The notes: generated from the sequence alone by a model not told the origin. 64,000 nucleotides of DNA from Pseudoduganella danionis (GCF_009720775.1 NZ_WNKW01000004.1:372001-436000), one strand, 5' to 3'. Positions 28,024 through 42,811 are shown, numbered from the stretch's first letter. Numbers and translations: made by a program.

Positions 28024-28082
28024 ACTCTGTCCCTAATTAATTTTTTCAGCATCTTTTGAAAAATTAATTCGACTCCGACCCT
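28024..28082. repeat. Right REP-type repeat of the RAYT module
   Basis: ACTCTGTCCCT (28024-28034) and GACTCCGACCCT (28071-28082) enclose AATTAATTTTTT and AAAAATTAATT, which can pair. The unit is the inverted counterpart of 27131-27184, with GGGTCGGAGTCGA in place of GGGACAGAGTCGA. It ends 74 bases before gltB and could affect its expression. Confidence 0.78.
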
Positions 28083-28156
28083 AATTGTTCTTGTTGAGTT
28101 TTCTGCTGCATTGCACTACTCTAGTTTTTCGTTAGTCAAATTGCAGTGGAGAACTC

Positions 28157-32866
<4,710 letters not shown>

Positions 32867-32912
32867 TTAAGCTCGGCACAGACTGCAGACAGAACATATT
32901 TAAGGAACTATC

Positions 32913-34376
32913 GTGGGTAAAATCACCGGCTTTATGGAATTCCAGCGTCAGGACGAAGGCTATCTGCCACCTGCTACGCGCCTGAAAAACTATGCTGAAT
33001 TTGTCATTCCGCTGACCAAGGAACAGGCTACCATTCAGGGCGCACGCTGCATGGACTGCGGCATCCCGTTCTGCAACAACGGCTGCCCGGTCAACAACAT
33101 CATCCCTGACTGGAATGATCTGGTGTATCGCGGTAACTACCGCGAAGCGCTGGAAACTCTGCACTCGACCAATAACTTCCCTGAGTTCACCGGTCGCATC
33201 TGCCCGGCGCCGTGCGAGGCGGCCTGTACGCTGGGCATTCATGAAGCACCGGTGGGTATCAAGTCGATCGAGCACAAGATCATCGACGAAGGCTGGGAAC
33301 ATGGCTGGGTGACGCCACAGGTTGCCGAAGTTAAAACTGGCAAGAAAGTGGCCGTGGTCGGTTCCGGTCCTGCCGGTCTGGCCGCTGCCCAGCAACTGGC
33401 CCGTGCCGGTCACGCCGTGACCGTGTTCGAAAAAAGCGACCGCGTGGGTGGTCTGCTGCGTTACGGCATCCCTGACTTCAAGCTGGAAAAATCGCATATC
33501 GACCGCCGTGTCGAGCAGATGCAGGCCGAAGGCGTGGTGTTCCGCACCAGCGTGCTGGTGGGTAAAGACTTCCCGGCCAACGTCAACAACTGGGCCAAGG
33601 AAACCATTTTCCCGGAAGATCTGGAAAAAGATTTCGACGCCGTGGTGCTGGCCGGTGGTGCCGAACAGCCGCGTGACCTGCCGGTACCGGGCCGCGAACT
33701 GAAAGGCGTGCACTTCGCCATGGACTTCCTGCCCCAGCAGAACAAGGTCAATGCGGGCGACAAGGTGAAAGACCAGATCAAGGCCACCGGCAAGCACGTG
33801 GTGGTGATCGGCGGCGGCGACACGGGTTCCGACTGCGTGGGTACCTCCAACCGTCATGGCGCCGCCTCGGTGACCCAGTTCGAACTGATGCCTATGCCGC
33901 CTGAGCAGGAAAACAAGCCGCTGGTGTGGCCTTACTGGCCAACCAAGCTGCGCACTTCCTCGTCGCACGACGAAGGCTGCTCGCGTGACTGGGCGGTGGC
34001 GACCAAGCGTCTGGAAGGCAAGGGCGGCAAAGTCGAGAAGCTGATCGCCTGCCGCGTCGAGTGGAAAGACGGCAAGATGACGGAAGTCGAAGGTTCCGAG
34101 TTCGAAATGAAGGCCGATCTGGTCCTGCTGGCCATGGGCTTTGTGTCGCCAGTGGCGAATGTGCTGGAAGCCTTCGGTGTAGACAAAGATGCACGTGGTA
34201 ACGCCAAAGCCAGCACTGACGGCAACGGCTGCTACCAGACCAATGTGCCTAAAGTATTTGCTGCCGGCGACGTACGCCGCGGCCAGTCGCTGGTGGTGTG
34301 GGCGATCCGCGAGGGTCGCCAGTGCGCCCGTGCGGTTGACGAGTTCCTGATGGGTGGTTCGGTACTGCCGCGCTAA
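32913..34376 (+). CDS. gltD: Glutamate synthase (NADPH) small subunit
   Basis: This 487-residue beta subunit feeds electrons from NADPH to GltB. Cysteines for two 4Fe-4S clusters are at the N-terminus ([24 protein letters not shown]). An FAD-binding site [13 protein letters not shown] and an NADPH site [11 protein letters not shown] follow, with the closing [16 protein letters not shown] motif. It starts at a GTG (32913) preceded by AAGGAAC. A strong terminator follows at 34404, so gltBD ends here. Confidence 0.95.
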   Translation: MGKITGFMEFQRQDEGYLPPATRLKNYAEFVIPLTKEQATIQGARCMDCGIPFCNNGCPVNNIIPDWNDLVYRGNYREALETLHSTNNFPEFTGRICPAPCEAACTLGIHEAPVGIKSIEHKIIDEGWEHGWVTPQVAEVKTGKKVAVVGSGPAGLAAAQQLARAGHAVTVFEKSDRVGGLLRYGIPDFKLEKSHIDRRVEQMQAEGVVFRTSVLVGKDFPANVNNWAKETIFPEDLEKDFDAVVLAGGAEQPRDLPVPGRELKGVHFAMDFLPQQNKVNAGDKVKDQIKATGKHVVVIGGGDTGSDCVGTSNRHGAASVTQFELMPMPPEQENKPLVWPYWPTKLRTSSSHDEGCSRDWAVATKRLEGKGGKVEKLIACRVEWKDGKMTEVEGSEFEMKADLVLLAMGFVSPVANVLEAFGVDKDARGNAKASTDGNGCYQTNVPKVFAAGDVRRGQSLVVWAIREGRQCARAVDEFLMGGSVLPR

Positions 34377-34677
34377 TTAGCAAGACTTTACCGCTTCGTT
34401 CCCACCGGTGGTGTACGGGTGATCCCCGCAGCCACCGGTTTTTTTTATTCTGCGCTGGTATTTCTCACAATATTCCATGCTCGGTATCGTCAGCATAGGG
34501 CTGCTGACGCAGCGCTCTAGTGCGGTGCAGCAATGTAACATTTGATGTCAGGTGTAAATTGCTGACTTGAGATTCATTAGTGTTGTATTATCTGCCATTT
34601 GGTGGGCCTCGCCAGCCCGTTCAGGGGTGCGTCAGCAGACTTACTCCTTTCTGAACTACAATACGGCATTAAAAACA
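34377..34677. other. Intergenic gap between gltD and mlaF
   Basis: This 301-base gap holds the gltBD terminator and then AT-richer DNA that must carry the promoter for the mla operon. I see no convincing paired -35/-10 boxes and no small gene. An open frame upstream of mlaF from 34567 has no ribosome-binding site and no family similarity that I can see. Confidence 0.5.
34404..34446 (+). terminator. Rho-independent terminator of gltBD
   Basis: ACCGGTGG (34404-34411) pairs with CCACCGGT (34432-34439), with inner complementarity and a following run of eight T. Confidence 0.85.
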
Positions 34678-35493
34678 ATGAGTTCTGACGTGTCCAATCT
34701 TGTCGAAATCCGTGATTTACACTTTGCATACGGGAAGCGCGCGATTCTTTCGGGCTTGCAGATGGACTTCCCGCGTGGAAAAGTGGTCGCCGTCATGGGC
34801 GGTTCCGGTAGCGGCAAGACCACTGTCCTGCGCTTGATCGGCGGCCAGTTGCGGCCCCAGCGCGGCCATGTCAAAGTGCACGGTGAGATCGTGCATAAGT
34901 TAAATACTGCCGGTCTGTATCTGTTGCGTCGCAAAATGGGCATGCTGTTCCAGCATGGCGCCCTGTTTACCGACCTGACCGTTTTCGAAAACGTGGCCTT
35001 CCCCCTGCGCGAGCATACCGATCTGCCGGAAGAGCTGATCCGTAATCTGGTGCTGATGAAGCTGCACGCGGTAGGGCTGCGCAATGCGGCCAAACTCAAG
35101 CCGGGCGAGATATCGGGTGGGATGGCGCGCCGGGTAGCGCTGGCCCGTTCCATCGCGCTCGATCCGGAACTGATTATGTATGACGAACCGTTTGCCGGTC
35201 TGGACCCGATCTCGATGGGCGTGACCGCCAATCTGATCCGCAACCTGAATACGGCGCTCGGTTCCACCACGGTGCTGGTGTCGCACGATGTGAAAGAGTG
35301 CTTCGCCATCGCTGATTATGTTTATTTCTTATCCCAAGGCAAGATCGTCGCCCACGGTACGCCGCACGAAATGATGGTGTCGACCGATCCGTACGTGAAG
35401 CAGTTCGTCAATGCCGAAGCGGATGGACCGGTGCCCTTCCACTACCCGGGTAAATCGCTGGCCGATGATCTGGGTCTGGGAGCACAGGCATGA
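34678..35493 (+). CDS. mlaF: Phospholipid transport ATPase MlaF
   Basis: This 271-residue ABC ATPase powers the Mla system, which moves phospholipids between the outer and inner membranes. Walker A is GGSGSGKTT, the signature is SGGMARRVALARS, and Walker B is LIMYDEPFAGLDP. I chose the ATG at 34678 (MSSDVSNLVEI), because the family starts there. The stop overlaps mlaE in an ATGA (35490-35493). It leads a tightly packed operon mlaFEDACB. Confidence 0.95.
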   Translation: MSSDVSNLVEIRDLHFAYGKRAILSGLQMDFPRGKVVAVMGGSGSGKTTVLRLIGGQLRPQRGHVKVHGEIVHKLNTAGLYLLRRKMGMLFQHGALFTDLTVFENVAFPLREHTDLPEELIRNLVLMKLHAVGLRNAAKLKPGEISGGMARRVALARSIALDPELIMYDEPFAGLDPISMGVTANLIRNLNTALGSTTVLVSHDVKECFAIADYVYFLSQGKIVAHGTPHEMMVSTDPYVKQFVNAEADGPVPFHYPGKSLADDLGLGAQA

Positions 35494-36275
35494 GAATACA
35501 CAACGGTTTATCCAGGCTGGGCGCGACCCTGCGCGACTTCATCGAGAGCATAGGCTACGGCACCCGTACCTTCCTGAATGTGCTGAAAGTGTCGCCGGGC
35601 CTGCTCAAGCGGCCTAGCCTGATCGTCGAGCAACTGCACTTCATCGGCAATTATTCGATGCTGATCATTACCCTGTCCGGCCTGTTCGTAGGCATGGTGC
35701 TGGGGCTGCAGGGTTATTACACGCTGAATAAATACGGCGCGGAACAGTCGCTGGGCCTGCTGGTGGCACTGGGCCTGAGCCGCGAGCTGGGTCCCGTGAT
35801 TACGGCGCTGCTGTTTGCCGGCCGGGCCGGTACTTCGCTGACTGCCGAAATCGGCCTGATGAAGGCGGGCGAACAGCTGTCGGCCATGGAAATGATGGCG
35901 GTGAACCCTATCCAGCGCGTGCTGGCCCCCCGTTTCTGGGCCGGCGTGATTTCCGTGCCGCTGCTGGCTTCCGTGTTCAGCGCCGTGGGCGTGTTCGGCG
36001 GCTATCTGGTCGGTGTGCAGCTGATCGGGGTCGATAACGGCGCGTTCTGGTCGCAGATGCAGGATGGTGTGGATATCTGGAAAGATATCTACAACGGTTT
36101 CGCCAAGAGCGTGGTGTTCGGCATCGCCATCACCTTTATCGCCCTGTATCAGGGTTACGAGGCCCAGCCTACGCCGGAAGATGTGGCCCGTGCCACCACC
36201 CGTACGGTAGTGATCTCGTCGCTGATGATCTGGTGGCTGGATTTCATGATGACGGCGCTGATGTTCAGCAAATAA
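35490..36275 (+). CDS. mlaE: Phospholipid transport permease MlaE
   Basis: This 261-residue inner-membrane permease has the MlaE features GLFVGMVLGLQGYYTL, ELGPVITALLFAGRAGTSLTAEIG (core GRAGTSLTAEIG) and GMKAGEQLSAMEMMAVNP, here as LMKAGEQLSAMEMM. About five or six hydrophobic segments are visible. It partners MlaF, overlapping it by four bases, and precedes mlaD by 38 bases. Confidence 0.95.
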   Translation: MRIHNGLSRLGATLRDFIESIGYGTRTFLNVLKVSPGLLKRPSLIVEQLHFIGNYSMLIITLSGLFVGMVLGLQGYYTLNKYGAEQSLGLLVALGLSRELGPVITALLFAGRAGTSLTAEIGLMKAGEQLSAMEMMAVNPIQRVLAPRFWAGVISVPLLASVFSAVGVFGGYLVGVQLIGVDNGAFWSQMQDGVDIWKDIYNGFAKSVVFGIAITFIALYQGYEAQPTPEDVARATTRTVVISSLMIWWLDFMMTALMFSK

Positions 36276-36313
36276 GCCGCAAGCAAACAAGATAATGTAA
36301 CGAAGGAATCACT

Positions 36314-36784
36314 ATGCAACGTAAATCTCTGGATGTCTGGGTCGGTCTGTTCATCGTCGTCGGCGTGGCCGCTCTGATGTTCCTGGCACTGAAAGCCGGC
36401 AACATGGGATCCATGTCTTTCGCCAAGGTCTATCCGGTCACGGCCAAATTCGACAACATCGGCAGCCTGCGTCCGCAAGCGCCGATCAAGGCTGCCGGTG
36501 TGGTGGTGGGCCGCGTGGGCGAGATCCGTTTCGACGACAAGAGCTATCAGGCGCTGGTGACGCTGAATATGGAAGAAACTTACAAGTTCCCGAAAGATAG
36601 CTCGGCCAAGATTCTGACCTCGGGTCTGCTGGGCGAGCAGTATGTGGGCATCGAAGCAGGTGGCGACATGAACAATCTGGTGGCTGGCGACAAGATCGCC
36701 CGCACCCAGTCGGCCGCCGTACTGGAAGACCTGATCAACCAGTTTATTTACAGCAAAGCTGCTGAAGGAAAGGACAGTAAATGA
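36314..36784 (+). CDS. mlaD: Phospholipid-binding MCE protein MlaD
   Basis: This 156-residue protein has one N-terminal membrane anchor (residues 8-27, VWVGLFIVVGVAALMFLAL) and one MCE domain (about 35-115, with RPQAPIKAAGVVVGRV), which forms the hexameric lipid ring above MlaFEB. It is slightly shorter at the C-terminus than E. coli MlaD. Its stop overlaps the mlaA start by four bases (ATGA). Confidence 0.95.
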   Translation: MQRKSLDVWVGLFIVVGVAALMFLALKAGNMGSMSFAKVYPVTAKFDNIGSLRPQAPIKAAGVVVGRVGEIRFDDKSYQALVTLNMEETYKFPKDSSAKILTSGLLGEQYVGIEAGGDMNNLVAGDKIARTQSAAVLEDLINQFIYSKAAEGKDSK

Positions 36785-37638
36785 GCCTGACCGTTGCGAA
36801 ATCCGCCGTGCCCGCCCGCGCCGCACTGGCGCTGGGTCTGACCTTGCTGCTGGCTGGCTGTGCCGGTCCCAACCCGCGCGATCCGTACGAGAACTTCAAC
36901 CGTGCCATGTTCACTTTCAATGACACGGTCGATACCTATGCGCTGAAACCGGCCGCCACGGCTTATCACACGGTACTGCCATCGTTCGTGCAGACGGGCG
37001 TGAATAATTTCTTCGGCAATCTGGCCGATGCGTGGACGGGCGTGAACAATCTGCTGCAGGGTAAAGGCGAAGCCGGCCTATCCGATGTGACCCGCTTTGC
37101 GCTGAACTCTACACTGGGCATCGTCGGCCTGTTCGACATTGCTTCGGAAGCGGGCTTGCCCAAGCACAAGGAAGATTTCGGCCAGACGCTGGGCACCTGG
37201 GGCGTGCCCTCCGGTCCCTACCTGATGCTGCCGCTGCTGGGCCCTTCCACCGTGCGTGATACGGCGGCCCTGCCTGTCGACATCACGGGCGATATCTGGC
37301 GCTACAAAGAACCTACGTATATCCGCAACACGGGTACGGCCCTGCGCGTGGTCGACCAGCGCGCCGGCCTGCTCGACGCCTCCACGCTGCTGGAAGATGC
37401 GGCACTGGATCGCTACGAGTTCATCCGCGACAGCTTCCTGCAGCGCCGCGAAAGCCTGATCCATCCGGACGACGACAATGCGCCCAAGCGCAAACGTAAG
37501 AATGACGAGTCGGCTTACGAGGCAGTACCGGCCAGCGAATCTGTTGCTACCGAGGAAAAAACTGCTGCGGCGTCCGACGCGCCCACGCCAAAAGAGGTAA
37601 ACTCTGGTGCTCTGGCTGCAACTTCTGTCAGCCCGTGA
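36781..37638 (+). CDS. mlaA: Outer-membrane lipoprotein MlaA (VacJ)
   Basis: This 285-residue lipoprotein has a lipobox LLAGC (acylated Cys27) and the family start DPYENFNRAMFTFND. It removes misplaced phospholipids from the outer leaflet, in a complex with porins, and hands them to MlaC. After about residue 230 it has a charged, low-complexity tail (DDDNAPKRKRKNDES and an Ala/Glu/Thr-rich end) not present in E. coli. In E. coli mlaA is unlinked; here it sits between mlaD and mlaC. Confidence 0.93.
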   Translation: MSLTVAKSAVPARAALALGLTLLLAGCAGPNPRDPYENFNRAMFTFNDTVDTYALKPAATAYHTVLPSFVQTGVNNFFGNLADAWTGVNNLLQGKGEAGLSDVTRFALNSTLGIVGLFDIASEAGLPKHKEDFGQTLGTWGVPSGPYLMLPLLGPSTVRDTAALPVDITGDIWRYKEPTYIRNTGTALRVVDQRAGLLDASTLLEDAALDRYEFIRDSFLQRRESLIHPDDDNAPKRKRKNDESAYEAVPASESVATEEKTAAASDAPTPKEVNSGALAATSVSP

Positions 37639-37667
37639 ACCCGAAGAACACTTCATAGGTAAAAAAC

Positions 37668-38312
37668 ATGACTTTTATTAAACAACTTATCGCCGCAGCG
37701 GGCCTGACTTTCGCGGCGACCATGGCACAGGCGGCCGTACCGGCCAACGAAGCACCCGACGCGCTGGTGAAGCGTATCAGCCAGGAAGTGATCGAAATCG
37801 CCAAGACGGACAAGGCGATCCAGGCGGGCGACCAGAAAAAGGTCATGGATCTGGTGGAAAACAAGATCCTGCCGTATGTGGACTTCCAGCGCATGACGGC
37901 ACTGGCAGCGGGCCGCTTCTGGCGCGACGCTTCGCCCGAGCAGCAGAAAGCCCTGTCGGAACAGTTCCGCACGCTGCTGATCTTCACCTATTCCGGTGCG
38001 CTTTCGCAGATCAAGGATGAAACCATCGAGTTCAAGCCGCTGCGTGCCGATCCGACCGACACGGAAGTGGAAGTGCGTTCGCAAGTGAACGTTGCGCGCG
38101 GCGAGCCGATTCCGCTGAACTACCGTGTGGCCAAATCGTCGACCGGCTGGAAAATCTACGATATCAACGTGCTGGGCGCCTGGCTGGTGGAAACCTACAA
38201 GGGTACGTTTGCTTCGGAAATCAACAAGGGCGGCATGGATGGCCTGATCAAGGCGCTGACCGAGAAGAACAAGAAGCTGGCCAACAAACCACTGAAACCT
38301 GTCGCTAAATAA
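37668..38312 (+). CDS. mlaC: Periplasmic phospholipid carrier MlaC
   Basis: This 214-residue protein has a signal peptide ending near AQA-A and the MlaC/Ttg2D fold, with RMTALAAGRFWRDASPEQQ and IYDINVLGAWLVETYKGTF in shortened form as DINVLGAWLVETY. It shuttles phospholipid between MlaA and MlaD. It lies 29 bases after mlaA and 11 before mlaB. Confidence 0.94.
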   Translation: MTFIKQLIAAAGLTFAATMAQAAVPANEAPDALVKRISQEVIEIAKTDKAIQAGDQKKVMDLVENKILPYVDFQRMTALAAGRFWRDASPEQQKALSEQFRTLLIFTYSGALSQIKDETIEFKPLRADPTDTEVEVRSQVNVARGEPIPLNYRVAKSSTGWKIYDINVLGAWLVETYKGTFASEINKGGMDGLIKALTEKNKKLANKPLKPVAK

Positions 38313-38323
38313 GACTGACTGCC

Positions 38324-38743
38324 ATGTCCACTGCTGTTGCCGAAGCCATCGACGATTTCAAATCGGTCACCACTCTGAACGTGCAGAACGCCACGGCGGT
38401 GCTCGAGCGCGGTCTGGCCGCCCTCAAGGCTGGCCAGACGGTGTTCGACCTGCGCTATGTGCTGACGGTGGATTCGGCAGCCGTTTCCGTGCTGCTCGCA
38501 TGGGAAAAGGCAGCGCAGGATGCGGGCCTGACGCTGGAACTGAAAAATCTGCCGCCGGCCCTGCAAAGCCTGACCAAGCTGTATGGCGTGTGCTCGCTGC
38601 TGTTCCCTACCTCGGTTACGCTGGAGCCGGGCGAGGCTGCGCCCGCCAACCCATTGCATGAAGAGTTCCACGCCGTGACGGGCCAGCCCGACACGGCCAA
38701 GCTGAAAGTGGGCGCCAGCCCCGAACCACAGCATCATCATTGA
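38324..38743 (+). CDS. mlaB: STAS-domain protein MlaB
   Basis: This 139-residue protein has one STAS domain (about residues 15-100), with DLRYVLTVDSAAVSVLLAWE matching the conserved Asp/Ser loop in its core VDSAAVSVLL. It binds and activates MlaF. It is longer than E. coli MlaB (97 residues), with an extra C-terminal tail of about 40 residues ending in three His. It closes the mla operon. Confidence 0.88.
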   Translation: MSTAVAEAIDDFKSVTTLNVQNATAVLERGLAALKAGQTVFDLRYVLTVDSAAVSVLLAWEKAAQDAGLTLELKNLPPALQSLTKLYGVCSLLFPTSVTLEPGEAAPANPLHEEFHAVTGQPDTAKLKVGASPEPQHHH

Positions 38744-38922
38744 CCCCCGCCTTATGGAATCCGGCCAGAAACTAGCGCTCTGGCTCGGTTCCCGTCAATT
38801 TCCCCTATAATTGAAGGTTGCCGCAGCCGAAGTGCCGTGGCTTTCCCAGTAGTCCCCGCCCTCGGGCAGCTCGCGCCGGATTAAAGCCGCCGCACCTTAC
38901 TGCACTTTACTGAAAACCAAGC

Positions 38923-39837
38923 ATGACAGCGATCCAAATAACGAATGTCGAGAAGCGCTACAAGTCGCTCCAGGCGCTAGGTGGCGTGTCCCTGACGATC
39001 GAAGAAGGCGAATTTTTCGGTCTGCTAGGCCCTAACGGTGCCGGTAAAACCACACTGATTTCCATCATCGCCGGCCTGATCCGCCCCGATGCGGGCAAGG
39101 TCACCATCCACGGCCACGACGTGACGGGCGATTTCCGGGCTGCACGCAAGAAGCTCGGCGTGGTGCCGCAGGAGCTGGTATTCGATCCCTTTTTCACGGT
39201 GCGCGAAACGCTGCGCCTGCAGTCCGGCTACTTTGGCCTGCCGAACAACGACGCGTGGATCGACGAGGTCATGCACAACCTCGATCTGACCAACAAGGCC
39301 GATACCAATATGCGTGCGCTGTCCGGCGGCATGAAGCGCCGTGTGCTGGTGGCGCAGGCGCTGGTGCACAAGCCGCCCGTGATCGTGCTCGACGAGCCGA
39401 CCGCCGGGGTCGACGTGGAACTGCGCCAGACCCTGTGGCAGTTCATCACGCGCCTGAACCGCGAAGGCCACACGGTGGTGCTGACCACCCACTATCTGGA
39501 AGAGGCGCAAGCCATGTGCAAGCGCGTGGCCATGCTCAAACTGGGCAAGGTGGTGGCGCTCGACAGCATGGCCGCGCTGATCCGCCGCATCTCCGGCTCG
39601 CAACTGGTGCTCAATCTGCGCGAAGGCGAACTGCCGGCCGATCTGCGCCATCTGGTCAGCCATCCCGAGCTGAGCGACGAGGGCCGCAAGTACAGCCTGC
39701 GCATCAATGATTATGCCGAAGTCGAACCTATTCTTGCGCGCCTGCGCGAGAGCGGCGCGCAGCTCGATGAAATGCAGCTACAGCAGGCCGATCTGGAAGA
39801 CATCTTCCTGCAGATTATGGACAAGGGGAGCGTATGA
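38923..39837 (+). CDS. yadG: ABC exporter ATPase, YadG-like
   Basis: This 304-residue ATPase has Walker A GPNGAGKTT, signature LSGGMKRRVLVAQAL and Walker B VIVLDEPTAGVD. The C-terminal 80 residues resemble the DrrA/CcmA regulatory extension. It overlaps the permease gene by four bases (ATGA). YadGH-type exporters have no firmly known substrate. Linkage to mla and murA hints at envelope lipid or polymer export, but that is inference. Confidence 0.87.
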   Translation: MTAIQITNVEKRYKSLQALGGVSLTIEEGEFFGLLGPNGAGKTTLISIIAGLIRPDAGKVTIHGHDVTGDFRAARKKLGVVPQELVFDPFFTVRETLRLQSGYFGLPNNDAWIDEVMHNLDLTNKADTNMRALSGGMKRRVLVAQALVHKPPVIVLDEPTAGVDVELRQTLWQFITRLNREGHTVVLTTHYLEEAQAMCKRVAMLKLGKVVALDSMAALIRRISGSQLVLNLREGELPADLRHLVSHPELSDEGRKYSLRINDYAEVEPILARLRESGAQLDEMQLQQADLEDIFLQIMDKGSV

Positions 39838-40601
39838 GTTTGATGTCTATCGGGTTCCGCACGCTGGTGTACAAGGAGACCCTGCGTTTCTGGAAGGTGG
39901 CTACCCAGACCATCGCCGCGCCGATACTGACGGCCATGCTGTACCTGCTGATCTTCGGTCATGTGCTGGAAGGCCGCGTGACGGTGTACAGCGATGTCAG
40001 TTACACCGCCTTCCTGATTCCGGGGCTGGTGATGATGAGCGTGCTGCAGAATGCGTTTGCGAATGCGTCGTCGTCGCTGATCCAGTCCAAGATCACGGGT
40101 AATCTGGTGTTCGTGCTGCTGACGCCATTGTCGCACTGGGAGATTTTCTCGGCCTACGTGATCGCGGCCATGGTGCGCGGTATCGTGGTCGGTGCCGGCG
40201 TATTCATCGTCACGGCGTGGTTCGCCCATCTGTCGTTTACGGCGCCACTGTGGATCATCGTGTTTGCGCTGCTCGGTGCTGCCATCCTCGGCACCATGGG
40301 TCTGATCGCCGGTATCTGGGCGGAGAAATTCGACCAGCTGGCTGCATTCCAGAACTTCCTGATCATGCCGCTGACCTTCCTGTCCGGCGTGTTCTATTCC
40401 ATCCATTCGCTGCCACCGTTCTGGCTCACGGTGTCGCACCTGAATCCGTTCTTCTACATGATAGACGGCTTCCGTTACGGTTTCTTCGGCCAGTCCGACG
40501 TCAATCCGCTAGTCAGCGTGAGCATCGTCGCGGCCTTCCTCGTGGCGCTGGCTTTGCTGGCGATCCGTTTGCTGCAAAGCGGTTACCGACTGCGCCACTA
40601 A
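39834..40601 (+). CDS. yadH: ABC-2 type exporter permease, YadH-like
   Basis: This 255-residue permease has about six hydrophobic segments and the ABC-2 pattern, with PGLVMMSVLQNAF near the first loop and FLSGVFYSIHSLPPFW and LNPFFYMIDGFRYGF in the second half. It pairs with the ATPase just upstream. It ends 25 bases before ibaG. Confidence 0.88.
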   Translation: MSLMSIGFRTLVYKETLRFWKVATQTIAAPILTAMLYLLIFGHVLEGRVTVYSDVSYTAFLIPGLVMMSVLQNAFANASSSLIQSKITGNLVFVLLTPLSHWEIFSAYVIAAMVRGIVVGAGVFIVTAWFAHLSFTAPLWIIVFALLGAAILGTMGLIAGIWAEKFDQLAAFQNFLIMPLTFLSGVFYSIHSLPPFWLTVSHLNPFFYMIDGFRYGFFGQSDVNPLVSVSIVAAFLVALALLAIRLLQSGYRLRH

Positions 40602-40626
40602 GCACCCAATCTACAAGGACATCATC

Positions 40627-40863
40627 ATGACTACTACCCCGGAACTGATCCATAGCTACCTGAGCGCCGGTCTCGAATGCACCCATCTGGAAGTGGAAGG
40701 CGACGGCCAGCACTTTCAGGCACTGATCGTTTCGCCGGCCTTTGCCGGCAAGCGCATGGTGCAGCGTCACCAGCTGGTGTATGCCGCGCTGGGCGACCGC
40801 ATGCGTGAAGAAATCCACGCGCTGTCGATGAAAACCCTGACCCCTGAAGAATACCAAGGATAA
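40627..40863 (+). CDS. ibaG: BolA-family protein IbaG
   Basis: This 78-residue BolA-like protein has the [16 protein letters not shown] and [13 protein letters not shown] stretches, with His residues suited to bind a [2Fe-2S] cluster together with a CGFS glutaredoxin such as the one at 19166. As in E. coli, it lies directly before murA (2-base gap) at the end of the mla region. Confidence 0.92.
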   Translation: MTTTPELIHSYLSAGLECTHLEVEGDGQHFQALIVSPAFAGKRMVQRHQLVYAALGDRMREEIHALSMKTLTPEEYQG

Positions 40864-40865
40864 GT

Positions 40866-42116
40866 ATGGACAAGCTGCTGATTCAAGGCGGTAACCGCCT
40901 GCAAGGCGAGATCACCATTTCCGGCGCCAAGAACGCTGCCCTGCCTATCCTGTGCGCCGGTCTGCTGACTTCCGGTGACGTAGAACTGAGCAACGTGCCG
41001 CATCTGCACGATGTGGCCACCATCCTCAAGCTGCTGGGCCAGACCGGCCTGAAAGTGCAGCAGGATGGCGACCGCGTGACGCTGAACGGCAGCGCCATCG
41101 ACAAGCTGGAAGCGCCGTACGAGCTGGTGAAAACCATGCGTGCCTCGATTCTGGTACTGGGCCCGCTGCTGGCCCGTTTCGGTTCGGCCAAGGTCTCGCT
41201 GCCGGGCGGCTGCGCCATCGGTTCGCGTCCGGTCGACCAGCACATCAAAGGCCTGCAGGCCATGGGTGCCGAGATCACCATCGAAGGCGGCTACATCTAC
41301 GCCAAGTGCGCCAAGCTCAAAGGCGCGCGCATCGTCACTGACATGATTACCGTGACGGGTACGGAAAACCTGCTGATGGCCGCCACGCTGGCCGAAGGTG
41401 AAACCATCCTCGAGAACGCAGCCTGCGAGCCGGAAGTGACCGACCTCGCCAACCTGCTGGTAGCGATGGGCGCGAAGATCGAAGGCATAGGCAGCAACCG
41501 CCTGACCATACAGGGCGTGAGCGAACTGCATGGCGCCAAACATGCCGTGATTTCCGACCGTATCGAAGCGGCGACCTTCCTGTGCGCCGTGGCGGCAACG
41601 GGTGGCGACATCACCATCCGCAATACCCGCGTCGACATCATGGATGCTGCGCTGGACAAGCTGCGCGAAATCGGCCTGCAACTGACGATAGGCGATAACT
41701 GGATCCGTGCGCAGATGGACCAGCGCCCGCACCCTGTGACCTTCCGCACCACCGAATATCCGGGCTTCCCGACCGATATGCAGGCGCAGTTCATGGCGGT
41801 GAATACCATCGCCGATGGCGCCAGCCGCGTGACGGAAACGATTTTCGAAAACCGCTTCATGCACGTGCAGGAGATGAACCGTCTGGGCGCGTCCATCGAG
41901 ACGGACGGCAATACGGCCTTCATCAAAGGCGTCGAGCAACTGGTAGGCGCGCCTGTGATGGCGACCGACCTGCGTGCTTCCGCTTCGCTGGTGATTGCAG
42001 CGCTGGCTGCGCGTGGCGAAACGCTGATCGACCGCATCTATCACCTCGACCGTGGCTACGACCAGATGGAAGTCAAGCTGTCGGCAGTGGGCGCGGACAT
42101 CAAGCGCATCAAATAA
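40866..42116 (+). CDS. murA: UDP-N-acetylglucosamine 1-carboxyvinyltransferase
   Basis: This 416-residue enzyme makes the first committed step of peptidoglycan synthesis, adding enolpyruvate to UDP-GlcNAc. The N-terminal [11 protein letters not shown] and the active-site loop [14 protein letters not shown], with catalytic Cys116 (the fosfomycin target), are present. Length is normal. It is two bases behind ibaG and 20 before hisG. Confidence 0.96.
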   Translation: MDKLLIQGGNRLQGEITISGAKNAALPILCAGLLTSGDVELSNVPHLHDVATILKLLGQTGLKVQQDGDRVTLNGSAIDKLEAPYELVKTMRASILVLGPLLARFGSAKVSLPGGCAIGSRPVDQHIKGLQAMGAEITIEGGYIYAKCAKLKGARIVTDMITVTGTENLLMAATLAEGETILENAACEPEVTDLANLLVAMGAKIEGIGSNRLTIQGVSELHGAKHAVISDRIEAATFLCAVAATGGDITIRNTRVDIMDAALDKLREIGLQLTIGDNWIRAQMDQRPHPVTFRTTEYPGFPTDMQAQFMAVNTIADGASRVTETIFENRFMHVQEMNRLGASIETDGNTAFIKGVEQLVGAPVMATDLRASASLVIAALAARGETLIDRIYHLDRGYDQMEVKLSAVGADIKRIK

Positions 42117-42136
42117 GAACCCAATTAGGAAGAACC

Positions 42137-42799
42137 ATGAGCGGATTTCAGGCCAACTCGCAGCTGATACTGGCGCTGTCGAAGGGACGTATTTTCGAGG
42201 ACACCCTGCCCTTGCTGGAAGCAGCAGGCATCACCGTGACCGAAAACCCGGAGACTTCGCGCAAGCTGATTCTGTCCACCAATGACCCGGATGTGCGCGT
42301 GATCATCGTGCGCGCTACCGACGTGCCGACCTATGTGCAGCATGGCGCGGCCGATTTCGGCGTAGCCGGCAAGGACGTGCTGCTCGAGCATGGTGGTGAA
42401 GGCCTGTACCAGCCTATCGATCTGAATATCGCGGCCTGCCGCATGTCGGTGGCCGTGCGCAACGGCTTCGACTACGAGACGGCCGTACGTCAGGGTGCGC
42501 GTCTGCGCGTGGCCACCAAGTTTGTGCAGACCGCGCGCGAGCACTTCGCCAAGAAGGGCGTGCACGTCGACCTGATCAAGCTGTATGGTTCGATGGAACT
42601 GGCGCCGCTGGTGGGCCTGTCGGACGCCATCGTCGACGTGGTCAGCACCGGCAATACGCTGCGTGCCAACGACCTCAAGGAAGTGGAAGCCATCATGGAC
42701 ATTTCCTCGCGTCTGATCGTGAATCAGGCGGCCCTCAAGCTCAAGCGCGAGCGCTTGCAACCGATTATCGAGGCCTTCGAACGCGCCTCCAAAAAATAA
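42137..42799 (+). CDS. hisG: ATP phosphoribosyltransferase, short form
   Basis: This 220-residue enzyme starts histidine synthesis by joining ATP and PRPP. It has [27 protein letters not shown] and the PRPP loop [16 protein letters not shown] in its core [10 protein letters not shown]. It lacks the C-terminal regulatory domain of long HisG, so it should need HisZ for activity. No hisZ gene is in the window. It opens the his cluster. Confidence 0.95.
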   Translation: MSGFQANSQLILALSKGRIFEDTLPLLEAAGITVTENPETSRKLILSTNDPDVRVIIVRATDVPTYVQHGAADFGVAGKDVLLEHGGEGLYQPIDLNIAACRMSVAVRNGFDYETAVRQGARLRVATKFVQTAREHFAKKGVHVDLIKLYGSMELAPLVGLSDAIVDVVSTGNTLRANDLKEVEAIMDISSRLIVNQAALKLKRERLQPIIEAFERASKK

Positions 42800-42811
42800 A
42801 GCACATTCATC

